From Trichinella spiralis (taxonomy: Eukaryota > Nematoda > Enoplea > Trichinellida > Trichinellidae), in assembly GCA_000181795.3 (NCBI GenBank), contig CM012954.1, forward strand, positions 10,641,848-10,705,847: 64,000 nucleotides of DNA, written 5' to 3'. Shown here piece by piece: positions 1 through 11,900 of the stretch. Position 1 is the stretch's first letter; the number at the start of each line of letters is the position of its first letter. The position numbers were made by a program, and so were the translations under genes. The notes under the pieces were generated by a model. It did not search any database, was not told where the DNA came from, and was given only the letters and a program-made list of their open reading frames with translations.

Positions 1-59
1 TCGTATTTCATTATTTATTGTTCACTAAATGACATGACTGAATGATATTTTTTTTCTAG

Positions 60-1251
60 AAAAACTGCACTTTTGACAAAATGGGATCGGATATATTTTT
101 ACACAGAAAATCGCAATTTAGTATCGCAAGGACGTGATGATGTAAATATTGAATATTATTATTATTATTCAAATTCAAAATGACTAGAACATAAAGAAGA
201 ACTATTGTGCAACTTCTGTTTGCAGTTTTATTATTATTTGGTCACCTTTTTTCTTCAGATTGCAAGTCAAATTTTACTCGAAATTGACAATACGGTACAT
301 GCATCGTTTGCTGATCATGAAGAACGGCGTTACTGTTTCAGCATTGGTTGCGCCAATGCTGAATTCAAGAAGCAGTTCATATTTCAAGCGATCTGTGAAA
401 AAGATTGTCGAGAATGGATTGAAGCGATTAATTACATATCTCAGCATGGAAATGAGTCTCCTTATAGAGAAAGTTTGTCGACGGTTGAAAACACCAGTCC
501 ACCTACAGAACCGACACCAGATAACAACAGCACATCGGAACGGGCATTTGGTGGTAAATCTGACAACAGCTCTGTTATCAGCTTCGGCGCCACTACTACT
601 ACTCCGATACAATTTGACATGCTCAACTGGTCCGACGAGGAAGAATTGCCGACAGATACAACACTGCTAAGTTCAAGCGACGAAGGTAAATGCAAATTTA
701 CATAATATATCATTCTAACATATCAGTATTTTTATTCTCTTATTTCCTTGTTTTTTTGCACTGTAATTGAAATTAATGTTTTACTAAAGCAAAACTTCGC
801 TTTTTAAGAGATACAAATGATGAATACGTTCGAAGTGAAATTTCTCGGCTGTATGGAAGTGGAAAATGATCGTCGAGAAACAACGGCCCACGATGCAATT
901 CGTCAAGTGCTCCAGGCTCGCATGGTGCACAATATCATCCGAGCCGTCGATATGAAAATGCTGCTTGCAGGCAAGCCGGCTGATCAGCTGCGTTTGCTTC
1001 ATCCGGATAGTGGCCGTTTGAAAGCACGCTTCGCCATGGTTGATTTGGTCTACTGGACCTCGCACGCGAACAACGAACGCGTACTCGCGTTTACAGTAAG
1101 ACGGCGTGGGCGTAAAGAAGGCGGCAAAAATCTATTCATTTGTTATGTGCTTGAATCGACTGGCTGCGAAGCTGCCAGCGAAATCTGCGACGCAATCGCA
1201 GAATCCGTGAAAACTGCTTTACAGTCATTTCCGATCAATACGCCATCGTAG
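60..1251 (+). CDS. APPL1: APPL1/2-like endosomal adaptor, C-terminal part (PH end plus PTB domain), partial at window edge
   Basis: Three phase-consistent exons are visible: 60–141, 259–685 and 809–1251 (stop TAG). The first two carry the second half of a PH domain; KWDRIYFYTENRNLVSQGRDD runs directly into LLEIDN and later ERRYCFSI, then EKDCREWIEAINYIS, the closing PH helix. A low-complexity Ser/Thr/Asp linker follows. The third exon is a PTB domain beginning FEVKFLGCMEVE, with AIRQVLQARMVHNI in the first helix. APPL proteins are BAR–PH–PTB dimers on early endosomes that bind Rab5 and receptor tails; the BAR domain must lie left of the window. A polyadenylation signal AATAAA lies at 1506. 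The gene is convergent with the UBE2W gene. The domain order and the PTB sequence fit APPL better than other PTB adaptors; the 1/2 subtype is not resolved. Confidence 0.85.
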
Positions 1252-1652
1252 AAAACAATAACGAAACCACAATACTAACATTTATTCTTTACCTTTTCTT
1301 TCAGCATTCATTAAACGTCAAATGGGTGCTCAAAATTAACACAAAAATAGACATATATATATATATATATATATATGTATATTCACCAGAGAGTAAAATG
1401 CGAAGCATAAAAGAGGAAATCTTTGTTATTGTTAACCCGGTAGATGTTGCTTTTCCATTTCTGTTTCTTATACAACGTTCTTTTCATGACAATCATTTAG
1501 ACTAGAATAAAAGTGGGTCAACCAAAACACTACTATTGTGCACACGTATTCAACATTTATTACAAATCTTTAAAAGCGTCAATCGCATAACAAATTTCCT
1601 TATAATTCATTCAATTTAAATCTACTTACAATAATCATTTTAGTAGTAGTTC

Positions 1653-2105
1653 TTAAACATCTTCATCATGATACCACCAAGATGTGTGCTTTGGATTTTT
1701 GCTGCTACGCAAGACGTACACAGCATTGTCTGGTGGTTCTTTTTTTTCTTTGCAGCTAGAAAGCATTGACAAAATGGACAGACAAACCGAATGAACACCC
1801 AATGCCGGTGTCCAATCTTCACCAAGAATGGACAAACAAATGTGGCCGTTGCTGTAGACGTGCGGATGAACTGGTATGTTAGGGCCGATAAAAACCACTT
1901 GCGGGGATGAGAATGGGTAATTGTCGCCAAAAATAAACTGAAGTTTGAATTTTTCACCAGCATACAGCGTACCGGGTGCACCATCCATCTCAACTATCCA
2001 TCGATTCATATTGTCTTGATCTTCGGTCATACTTATGCCTGGTGTAGGGCTTGACCGCATCTGACTGATTTCTTTTTGCAGCCGCCGACTTAATGGATTC
2101 GACAT
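1653..2105 (-). CDS. UBE2W: Ubiquitin-conjugating enzyme E2 W
   Basis: A single-exon 150-aa protein matching the whole UBE2W family in length and sequence. UBE2W attaches ubiquitin to the alpha-amino group of substrates rather than to lysine. Visible landmarks are the N-terminal helix (RRLQKEISQM), GAPGTLYAGEKF, YPFSSPQVVF, then HPHVYSNGHICLSIL with the predicted active Cys at residue 90. The usual E2 HPN motif is altered in the manner typical of UBE2W. The C-terminus WWYHDEDV carries the family-specific WWYHD tail. On the minus strand a splice-acceptor-like TTTTTCAG ends 17 nt before the ATG (AG at 2123–2124), consistent with a spliced-leader site or a 5' UTR intron. A minus-strand AATAAA is read from TTTATT near 1556, so its 3' end nearly abuts that of the APPL gene. 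Confidence 0.95.
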   Translation of the reverse strand: MSNPLSRRLQKEISQMRSSPTPGISMTEDQDNMNRWIVEMDGAPGTLYAGEKFKLQFIFGDNYPFSSPQVVFIGPNIPVHPHVYSNGHICLSILGEDWTPALGVHSVCLSILSMLSSCKEKKEPPDNAVYVLRSSKNPKHTSWWYHDEDV

Positions 2106-3239
2106 GCTTCAAAAATGAAAATCTGAAAAATGTGAGATTAGTTCAAAATTAACAATTCCATGTTTGAACGTGATAATACTGAAACCAAGTCAACTGGAAC
2201 TGAAATAACAACATGGAATATAATATACAATTCGGCACAAATGAACTTAATGCAAAATTTAGACGAATGCAAATGCACGTTGTATTGATTACTAACCGTT
2301 TTAAGACTTAAGAGTAAATTTCGCAATCAATCAATAAGAAATAAATATCACTTAGCAAAACGCCTATCGAATATTTTTAAACGTACGTTACAATAAAACT
2401 TACAGTATACATTAATTGCCCAAAGGTTCCTGCTTCTAATATTTTCGCCATTTCTTTTACATTTTATTTTGATGCATTACAGAGCGTTTCATAAATGAAT
2501 TAAATTTACAATAAAATAAAACTATTTTTAAAAAGTAATTTTTAAAATACTTTAAAAAATTTAATCCGCAAATACATTATCTTGTTTTCTACAGTATACT
2601 ATTATGCAAGTGTCATATTAAATATCAATATCAGACTCTTTGATTAACTGCTAATAAACTTATAGTATTAAATTAATAAGGTAATTGTTATTTTACAGTG
2701 AAAACTAAATTATTGGAAACGCAGTGCTGCTATTTGAAAATAATTTTCATGTTGTATTAGAACTAAGTTAATAGCTATGAACTTGCTAGTAAACTGTTTT
2801 GCAAATGAACATCAAGTAACAGAACAAGTGCCATTGTGTTCAAACGTTGAGCACATGAATAAAATAAAAAATTAGAAACTTCTTGATGTGATACGAAAAC
2901 ACTAACAACAAGACAAACGATGCAAAGCTTTTTGTTATTGTTTCTTTGCCATATTTCTTTGTTATTTTTTCAAATGTAACCAGCAACAAAAATAATTATT
3001 ATTGTTAGATTAATTATAATTAATTATTATGTAAAAAATGAATATTAATTATTCGACCAAAGCGATTTTTAATACTTTTAGAAATTCATTCGTGTTGTGC
3101 AAGTACAGCAGTTCACAAGTGCATTTCAAAGCTACTGATAATCAAGAAAAATATTTATCATGAACTCAGCATGAATTCTATTATGTTGTTAATCAATCGC
3201 AATAAAAATTGTATCAGTGACGGCTGCGATAACAATTAA
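2106..3239. other. Intergenic, no gene seen
   Basis: AT-rich sequence between the UBE2W start and the LTR relic. I see no ORF with family similarity, no RNA gene and no clear repeat. The part next to 2106–2400 presumably carries the UBE2W promoter, but no TATA-type element stands out. Confidence 0.6.
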
Positions 3240-3550
3240 AAGAAAGTCAACACCAGAAGTCAATTCAAAAATGATAATTACATTGCACGAATTAAAAAAG
3301 TAGAACGACCTTTATCCAGCGGCACAAACATTTTGCTATATATATAGCGTGATTGCGACACTCAGTCAGTGTTATAGCGAGAGTCAGTGAAAGCGTGTTG
3401 ATAGCTTGTTCGTGCGTACTGCTGGAATTCATATCAGCTTGTTAATAAACGTTAAAGACCAGAAATATGGCTCGAATGAATGACCAACAAGATGAACGCA
3501 TGAATGAAGAACAAACTCACATGAATCCGCAGAAGTTTACAGTAACATGA
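3240..3550 (+). repeat. Left LTR of the fossil element (approximate ends)
   Basis: It shares with the right copy, in order, CAATTCA..ATGATAA, TATCCAGCGGCAC, AACATTTT, a TATA-like stretch (about 3338–3347), GTGATTG, GCGTACTG, AATAAACGTTAAA and TTACAGTAAC. A TCAGT initiator-like motif lies roughly 20–25 bp after the TATA-like run and the AATAAA follows, which matches a U3–R–U5 layout. The left copy is longer than the right one. Confidence 0.6.
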
Positions 3551-5014
3551 ATATTACAAATGGTGACGAGAATGAAATCCAAAAAAGAACTGCCACTACG
3601 CCCGTTCACGGAAAAGTCCGGCATTCGGTACAGCGATGACGCCTTTTTCTGGAAATGGAGACCAAAAATATGGTTGTGATTGGAAGAAAAAATTTCGAAT
3701 AGACATCCCGCAATTCGAAGAGAATGCAATCCAAAAGGAAACAGTTATACAAAATCATGGCATTCTGACAAAAGCCACGGTATGGTTGCTGAAGCAGGAA
3801 ACCTCCTCCACACAAACAAAATTGTAGGCCCGCCCGCCATTCCCTACAGAATTGTATAACCGCCCGCAAAACCTTCCATCCATAGAAAATTGTACAACTG
3901 CCCGCCACTCTCGCCACCCATACAGTGTTGTATACCTGCCTGCCACTCTGTTCTTTACACATATAGAGTGGGACACCCTACCGCCAAACTCTCCACCCAA
4001 ACAGTTGTAAACCAGCGCGCCACTCTGTCCTCTACACATACAGAGTGATGCGCTCCCCCCCCCAACCAATGCCTCTGACACAAACAGATTGTATACCCGC
4101 CCGCCAATCCCTAACAAACAGAAAGTTGTATACCCGCCCTGCACTTCCTCCCATCCATACAGAGTTGTTTACCGGACCGCCACTTTGTTTTCCACCCAAA
4201 CAGAGCTGTACACCGCCCCCCCCCCAATCCCTCCTCCACGAAAACAGAGATTCATAGCTTTCATTCCCGCCCTGCACTTCCTCCCAGCCAAACAGAGTTG
4301 TACACCCCTTGCCAATTCCACCTATACATAGTTGCATACCGTCCGAAACTCTGTACACTACATATGCAGAGTCGATAAACCTCCCGCCAACAACTCCACC
4401 CACATAGAGTTCTACACCCCCCGCCAATCCCGCCACCAAAAGAGAATTGCACACCTGTCCGCCACTTTTTCCTCCACCCCAACAGAATTGTACACCTACC
4501 CTCCATTCCGTCCTCAACACAGAAAATTGTACACCCACTTCCGAATCCTCCACCCATACAGAGTTGCACACCCACCGCCAATCCCGCCACCAAAAGAGAA
4601 CTGCTCACCCGTCCGTCACTTTCTCCAACCAAGCAGAATCGTATACCTGCCCTTCATTTCCTCCTCCACACAGAGTATTGTATATCTGCCCGTTAATCCC
4701 TACACGCATATAGAAATGTACACCTCCCCACTATACCCTACATCTCAACAGATTTGTATTTTTCGCCCGCCATTCCTTCCACTCACACAGAGTTGCACTC
4801 TCTGCCATCGCCAATCACTCCTCCCAAACAGAGTTATACACCGACTTCGCACTCCCTCGTTAACACGTGCAGATTGCAACGCGAACCGCTTGCCTTCCCT
4901 CCACCATAAAACAGTTGTACACGCCTTCGCCAATCCCGTCAGCAAAAGAGATTTCTTACCCGTCGTCACTTTCTTCTTCAACCGAAAGAATTGTATATCT
5001 GCTCGACATTCCCT

Positions 5015-5024
5015 NNNNNNNNNN
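5015..5024. other. Assembly gap (run of N)
   Basis: Ten N bases in the middle of the tandem array. Such a short fixed-size run is usually a placeholder, so the true gap length and repeat copy number are unknown. Confidence 0.98.
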
Positions 5025-5490
5025 GTGGTTTTGGGTCGTCGCCCCTACCGGCGATTTTTAGTTGTATTCGCACACGGGGCCTCCTTCTAAATCCTCTCAA
5101 TACAGTGGGGAAAAATGGCGCTCCCTCCCTCATCACAGATGAAAAAAGTTGACACGGTCGGAGGCCCTCCCCGCCCGCACAAGGTGAATGGGTTGACTGG
5201 ACGGCCTCTTTCTGGTAGAGTCAATAAATTTGTGGAATTCAGCGCCTACTGTGCACCATCCTTAGTGGAAAGTAGGTGAACTGTCCCCCTCCGCCCCACC
5301 AGTTGAATAGTAAATTGCACGTTTAGTCCATCAAGTCGGTGTAAACATAAGCGTTGGCCACCCGCACTGTCTGCTTTTTTCGCATAAAGTCAATGCTACT
5401 GGCAATCCCCGCAACCAGACCATTCTGGCAGACCGCGCTCCCCGCCTTGCACCAAGATAGAACAGTAAATTTGCCGGCCGTTCCATGCAT
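5025..5490. other. Non-repetitive GC-rich segment inside the 38-bp array
   Basis: Directly right of the gap the 38-bp pattern stops and resumes only at about 5498 (AGAATTGTATATCTGCCC). The segment is much richer in G and C than the gene flanks. It has no recognisable coding or RNA feature. It may be original interior sequence of the element, a second insertion, or a mis-joined contig end at the gap. Confidence 0.5.
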
Positions 5491-6199
5491 CCCATCAGAA
5501 TTGTATATCTGCCCGCTATTCCCTTCACCCATACAAAGTTGTACACGCCCTCGCCTCTCCCGCCACCAAAAGAGAATTGCTTACCCGTCCGTCACTTTCT
5601 TCTCCAACCAAAAAGAATTGTATATCTGCCCGCCATTCCCTCCACAAAAACAGAATTGTATACTCGCCTGCCATTCCCTCCACTCAAGCAGAATTGTATA
5701 CCTGCCCGCCATTTCCTCCATCCGAACAGAATTGTGTATCTGCCCGCGAATCCCTCCACCCAAGCAGAATTCTATATTCGCTCTTCATGCCTTTTACCCA
5801 TTGAGTGTTTTATACCCGCCCGTTATTCCCTCAATCCCAACAGAGTTGTATATCCGCCCGACATTCTCTCTTCCACCCATAGAGAGTTGTACACCCCTCC
5901 CCCACGCGAATTCCACCTCCCAAACTGAGTTATATATTCGGCCGCCACTCTGTCCTTCATATATACAGAGTTTTACACCCCCTCCCGCTAGTCGCTCCAC
6001 TCATGCAGAGTTGTATAGCCTCCCGCCATCTGTCTTCCACACATACGGGGTGGTATATCCACTCGCCACTGCTTCGTCCACCCAAACAGAGTTGTACACC
6101 CTCCCGCCACTCGTTCCTCCACCCATTAAGTGTTGTGTACCCGTGAGCCACTCTCTTCCCATAAGAAGTTGGATATCCTCCCGCCCCTCCTCAACGTAG

Positions 6200-6437
6200 G
6201 CGCCAATTCATGAATGATAAAATCGTTTGCCGACTTCGTATAGTAAAATGGCGTCTATCCAGCGGCACGAACATTTTCTTATATGGCGCGTGATTGTGCG
6301 CTTAGTGAATGTTAAAGCGTGTGTGAATGAAAATGTGTTTGCTTGTGTGTGCGTACTGTTAGTGTTCGTATCTGTTTGAATAAACGTTAAATACCAGAAA
6401 TTGTCTCGCATGATTGACCGACATTTGTTACAGTAAC
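6200..6437 (+). repeat. Right LTR of the fossil element (approximate ends)
   Basis: It aligns with the left copy over CAATTCATGAATGATAA, TATCCAGCGGCAC, CTTATATGGCGCGTGATT, GTGCGTACTGTTAG, AATAAACGTTAAATACCAG and TTGTTACAGTAAC. It ends only about 200 bp before the predicted SSADH start codon, so LTR promoter or polyadenylation signals sit next to the host gene. Confidence 0.6.
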
Positions 6438-6642
6438 CCCGAATGTTGCAGAATGCAGTCCACTCAGTTTCTTGGCATAATATTAAATTATGAACCGATT
6501 AATTTCAAATTTTGGTTTAGTACGTTATTATTTAATGTTTTACTTGTATAGTTTGTCCACTTATGCAAATAAATCTTTATTACTTTTCCAATTACCGTAT
6601 GCTTTTGACGTTTTTTGCAGTGAGAAATTGTTTCGTGGACTG

Positions 6643-7385
6643 ATGAAATTGTTGAAATTGAAAATCTGCAGTTGTATATGCAAACGATTTTTAAGTAATA
6701 GGTTTTTTCGAGAACAGGCTTTCATAAACGGCGAATGGGTAAACTCGTCCACGGAAAGTACATTTGCGGTTTACAATCCAGTTGATAATAAAGTTGAGTG
6801 TTTTTTTTGTTAATTTTGCGTTTGCAGTATCCTTTTTTCAGTCGATTGCTCATGTTCAAAATTGTACCGTGCACGATGCCCAACTTGCTGTGAACGCGGC
6901 AGCGGACGCTTTGAAAACATGGGGATTCACTAGTGTACCTAAAGTGAAGGAATTTTTTAATTTTCACATATCTGTTGTTCAGTTCTATTAATTTTATTGA
7001 TAAAAATATTGAACCGGTAGTTTTTTCCCATTATCCTGTACAGTAAATAAATTTCTATATTTTGTATCGGCATCCATATATCAAATCAAATCGGAGAAAG
7101 TGCAGCTCGTATAGTTCTTTTTTGGATATTTTTATCAGTTGATAAAAACATATGTGCAATTTTTATGAAATTTTAAATTAGTTTTAATGATATTTTTAGG
7201 ATCGAGCAGCTATTTTGCAAAAATGGAGTTCAATACTTGTGGAGAATGTAAATGTTTTGGCAAGTTTACTTACCACAGAACAGGTAGTTAAGTTTTTGAA
7301 ATAGCTGTGAACTGTTACGCTTTGCAAGATCAAGTTTAGATTAAAAGCATTGTGAATCATGTTTCAGTTGTATAGAAAAAGCAAA

Positions 7386-7418
<33 letters not shown>

Positions 7419-8973
7419 GATTTACGCAGGGAAAGCCGCTTGCCGAAGCACGGGCAGAAATTCAATATAGCGCTTCGTTTTTTGAATGGTTTGGTCAAGA
7501 AGCTAGAAGAATATACGGCGACATTGTACCAGCAAATCAGCTGGGACGTCAGCTATTCCATTTTCGTGAACCTGCAGGAGTTAGTGCAATGATTACACCG
7601 GTGAGTGATTTTATTTTTGGACAATTTAATTAGTTTTTTTATCTAATTTTTGAAATAAACAGTGGAATTTTCCTGCTGCAATGATAGCGAGGAAAGTGGG
7701 AGCGGCCATGGCAGCAGGTTGTACTTGTGTGATCAAACCGGCCGAAGATACGCCATTATCTGCGCTTGCTTTGGCAGTGGTGAATTATTTATTTTTTTTA
7801 ATCACTTTTGAGAATTGAAGCTGAAGAATTGTAATACAGACTGCTGAAGCAGCCGGAGTTCCTAAAGGGGTTTTCAATGTTGTGCCGTGTGATCGACGAA
7901 ACGCTAGTAAAGTTGGCCAGTTGTTTTGTGAATCAAAAGACGTGTCTGTGATTTCTTTCACCGGAAGTACGGCCGTGGGGAAGGTATGATTCATTTCAAT
8001 TATTTTCATTTATGGAAAATAATTGAAATGTATAATTAATGCAGCTTCTTCTGCAACAATCTGCAAATACAGTGAAACGAGTCTGTTTGGAATTGGGAGG
8101 CAATGCACCATTTATTGTATTTCCTTCTGCTAATTTGGACGCGGCTGTGAAAGGAGCAATGGCGTCGAAATTTCGATGCAGTGGTCAAACTTGTGTTTGT
8201 GCTAATCGGTTTTTTATCCACGAAAGTGTCCATGATGATTTTGTGCAAAAGTTGAAACTTGCTATTGATCATTTGGTTGTTGGGGACGGAAAGTTGGAAC
8301 GTGTTACTCAAGGGCCATTGGTCAATGAGAAAGCTGTTGAAAAAGTACAGATGAGATTGAGAGAGAGAGAATTTTATTTGTTTTTCATAACTGCATCATT
8401 TGTCTGTCTTCAGGTGCAACGTTTGGTCGATGATGCCGTTTCGAAAGGAGCTTGTTTAGTTTGTGGTGGATCAAAGCATCCTAAAGGAGATAATTTCTTC
8501 CAACCGACATTGTTGACAAATGTTAATAATAAAATGGATATTGCGAAAAATGAAATCTTTGGTCCAGTTGTTCCTATAATTAAGTAAATTAAGCGACCAG
8601 TTCAATTTCTACTGTAACTTTGCTGAATTTGCAATTGTTATTCAGGTTTAATTCCGAAGAGGATGTCATCAATATGGCAAACAGTGTTGACGTTGGTCTG
8701 GCTGGTTAGCGTTGTTATTATTGCAGTTTTGTTATATAATGATGAAAAATTACTTGGAAAAGTTTAGGTTATTTTTATTCGGAAAATTTGCAGCAAATTT
8801 TTCGAGTTGCGCGACGTTTGCAAGTTGGAATGATTGGCATAAACGAAGGTGTAATATCCACGTGTGAAGCTGCATTTGGGGGCATAAAAGAATCAGGTCT
8901 TGGACGTGAAGCGTCATATTTTGGAATCGACGAATATACGCAAATTAAAACAGTTTGTCTTGGTGGAATTTGA
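6643..8973 (+). CDS. ALDH5A1: Succinate-semialdehyde dehydrogenase (ALDH5A1 type)
   Basis: Ten exons, all phase-consistent: 6643–6792, 6842–6943, 7200–7283, 7430–7600, 7663–7779, 7840–7983, 8045–8344, 8414–8583, 8646–8704 and 8768–8973, giving 500 aa. The enzyme oxidises succinic semialdehyde to succinate with NAD+, the last step of GABA breakdown, normally in mitochondria. Landmarks are [38 protein letters not shown], the general base in LELGG (Glu272), and SGQTCVC with nucleophile Cys306 and the redox-sensitive neighbour Cys308 typical of animal SSADH, plus GLAGYFYS and [15 protein letters not shown]. The basic Cys/Lys-rich N-terminus could be a mitochondrial presequence. The ATG at 6643 was chosen because an acceptor-like TTTTTTGCAG ends at 6620; an upstream in-frame ATG at 6490 would add 51 mostly hydrophobic residues. 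The right LTR of the fossil element lies just upstream. Confidence 0.93.
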
Positions 8974-11900
8974 TTCTTTTCCTTATGGTAAGCTTTGAAA
9001 TGCACAATTTTCATCTTGTCATTTGTGTATTGTTTTAGTTCAAAATTACAGTAGCTCATGTTTGAGGATGGAGTCTATTTTTTTGTTGAATAGAATTATT
9101 AATTTGCTCGTGATCATATACAAACTTTTTCAACATAGAAACAATTCTAATGGGCATGTTTTACTGGAAATCCCATTGAATGAGAAATTCCAAAATTAGC
9201 ATAATATGACAAATTGTAAAAAAAAACTTTTAAACTAGAATAATCAATTAATTGTTCAGCATAATCTGTCACTTGTTGAACAGTGCAACAGCATATATGA
9301 AAACTTGAAAATGTTTAAAAATAAAGAAAAATGTTTGGAACACTGCTGTTGCGCACATGATACAAAAGCAATCAGTGAATAAGACAATCGGTGAGCATGC
9401 ATCTTTCTTTCTTCATAAGATTTGTAAACAAAATTATCGCGAAATATTATAATGAATGTGAAATTTGTTTGACTATGTAATTAATATTGTACAGTTTTGG
9501 TGAATGGCAACGCCTAATTATATTATGAAGTGGAAATCATGATTTGCAAATTTCAAGCAGTTCATATTTGTCGAAGCATAAATTTTCAAATATAATCAAC
9601 TGAGATTAAAATTATAAAAATATTCCGATGAAATTGAAAATGAAGAAATAATGTTTTGAAGAAAAATAGTCTCTGCTCATGTTAAAAATAATTTAAGTAA
9701 CTTTGAAAGAAAGTAAATTTGTAAAGATTATTTTATTCTGCATTTCAAGAATATTATTAAAAATTATTTATAAAAATGAAAAAAAATTTTGTTTCTACAA
9801 AGGTTGTCATTATACAATTACTTAATTGTTATCTTAATGTTTGCATGTTGACATGTAAGAATGCATGTTTGACATGATACTTTTTTTAAAAAAGCTTTGA
9901 AATATAATTTTTAAAAATCAGTTAATGCTAATTAACACTTTTTAACAGAGGACACAATTTAGGCATATATAATGAAAGAAAGAAATTTGCGGGAATCAAA
10001 TTTTATCAGTGAAAAAAATTGAATTGCTTCAGCATTTAATTATGCATGATGTGAACAGTAAAAGAAAAAAATTTTTTGTTACAATACAACGAACAGTTGC
10101 TTTTTTTTTATTTGCTAGACACGGTAATTTTGTTAATAGAATCAAACGTGAAAATTACAGAAACTGAATTATAATTATTTGTTGCTTACAAAGCGTAATT
10201 TACTTGTAATTTCACCGAATGGAGAAGTGATATTTTTTGTTTTGTCCAAAGAAAAAAAATTCTGCAAAATCGTTTTAATGCTATCGCACAAATGGAATTT
10301 GCAAATATTGGAAATGAAATTTTTTTGAAACTTTCCCCAAAAAAATGAATATTGTAAACAGACAGAGCAGAGTTTGCAAAATCATGCAGGCTTGTAACGC
10401 AGATGAATAATACAACAGAGCTCGAGAAGAAGCTGAATAGCTAACTTGAAGTTGCATTTCTTTTTTTTTGCAATTTTCAAATTTGAACAATATTTTTCAG
10501 TCAAACTTGCAATTTGATTTGATTAATTTGAATTTTTGAAAATTCGAGCTGTCATTTGAATCGAACCAACAGAAAGAACTGACAGATGCGCGAATGTCTT
10601 GAATTTGCAGTTGATTTTAAAAAGTGATTTTCTGCTTTGCATCCGCTTTTTCTGCTAAAGAACAGTTTTGCCAAAATGTGAAAATTGCGCAAAATTGAAC
10701 CGACAACAAAAAAAAGTGTTGTTTACTTCGTTTATTGATTGCAAATGATAAAAATAAAATATGCAGAAATCAGTGTTGATATTTTATTTTGAAAGTGAAA
10801 AATGTTGTGTGCATATTTTAAATCTTTGATCTAACCGCCGAGCGTTGTGCTGTTGTTGACAGCTTAACAGATGAAGAGCACAGTTTCAAAAATAATGATA
10901 AAATTGATTTCAATTTTATCACAGAGAACGACTGCTCAGGTAATAAACTATTTTATGCATTTTTAGTTTTTTATTGCGTCCATTTGGAAAAATTTACTTT
11001 CAATTATCCCACAAGAAGAGAACACTTTACATTTGTTGCTATTAAATTGACAAAATTGCTCCAAGGGTTTTCATATTTCTTTTTTTTCTTTTTACACTTT
11101 TGATAATAATTATTTAAAAATGAAAAAAGAAAACTCTTTTGATAAAATTAAAATGAAAAACAAAAATGAACAAAACTTCACTTGCATATTTGTTGTTGTT
11201 GTTGTTGTTGACAATTAATTCTATAATATTAAATATGAGAAATTAGCATTTTAGCGTCGTGTGAAAATTAATAAATGAATGAATGAATGCTTGCAATTAG
11301 CAGAATTATGATCAATTGGAAAACGACACAAATATTACCATATTCACAAGTTGGAAATGCAATAACAACAACAACAACAACAACATAAAATATCCCTTTT
11401 TAACAAAGTTATCATCATCGTGAAACCAAAGACATGCGTGCTATGTGAAAAGAAAATTAATTAAACTTGAAAAAATTCTTAAAGCTTATTTTGTTACAAG
11501 CAAAAAAATAAAGTACAACTGTATCATCCATCCTTTATGCAAATTGAATAATAAATTAAAATGAAGTTAATTCCAATATTTTAAATACACTTTTTTTATT
11601 AAAAATAATTTAAATAACAAATATTTTCAAGTAAAACTTTATACAAAAATTATATTATCTATTCATTTATTTTTTGTATTAATAATTTTTACATTTTCTT
11701 CTCCAGCATGAGTAATTTACGTCAGTTTTAACAATGTTTGCGTCAGGTTTAGATATTTATTGAAATCAATATTGCCAGATGCTTAAGAAAATGGGTCGAT
11801 CTTAGCTAGTTGAACATTTACGTAAACAATAAAAACGTTCACTACAACACTTGGGAATATGAAATTTACCAAAAATGTATCTAATTAATTCAATTTTTAT

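Larger units (their letters stand above)
3830..6190. repeat. Degenerate ~38-bp tandem repeat array
   Basis: About 2 kb of repeats built on a unit like CAGAATTGTATACCTGCCC + GCCATTCCCTCCACC. Spacing between successive TTGTA cores is exactly 38 bp in the cleaner part (5656, 5694, 5732, 5770) and 37–40 bp in the left part. The plus strand is C-rich and G-poor, giving strong strand asymmetry in an otherwise AT-rich window. Because 38 is not a multiple of three, each unit changes reading frame, yet all frames remain largely open. The array is interrupted by a gap and by non-repeat sequence from about 5025 to 5490. Confidence 0.85.
3240..6437 (+). mobile_element. Fossil LTR retroelement, probably Ty3/gypsy-like, interior mostly a tandem repeat array
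   Basis: Two diverged direct repeats (about 3240–3550 and 6200–6437) flank about 2.6 kb. Just inside the left copy is TGGTGACGAGAATG, which looks like a primer-binding-site region, followed by a short stretch (about 3600–3820) reminiscent of the start of a gypsy-type gag (PFSG...DWKKKF). No protease, reverse transcriptase or integrase is recognisable. The rest of the interior is a degenerate 38-bp tandem array, with an assembly gap and an unlike GC-rich segment inside it. The element is clearly broken, with most of its coding capacity missing, and the strong LTR divergence indicates an old insertion. Exact ends and target-site duplications could not be fixed, and the family call rests mainly on the short gag-like stretch. 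Confidence 0.6.

Noticed and set aside
4332-6199. Very long plus-strand frames (over 250 codons) in the 38-bp array
   Set aside because: They are translations of the tandem repeat, open in several frames at once, with no domain and a gap inside; treated as repeat, not genes.
6490-6642. Longer N-terminus for SSADH from the ATG at 6490
   Set aside because: The added sequence is AT-rich, hydrophobic and intron-like, and ends with a good acceptor at 6620; kept only as an alternative.
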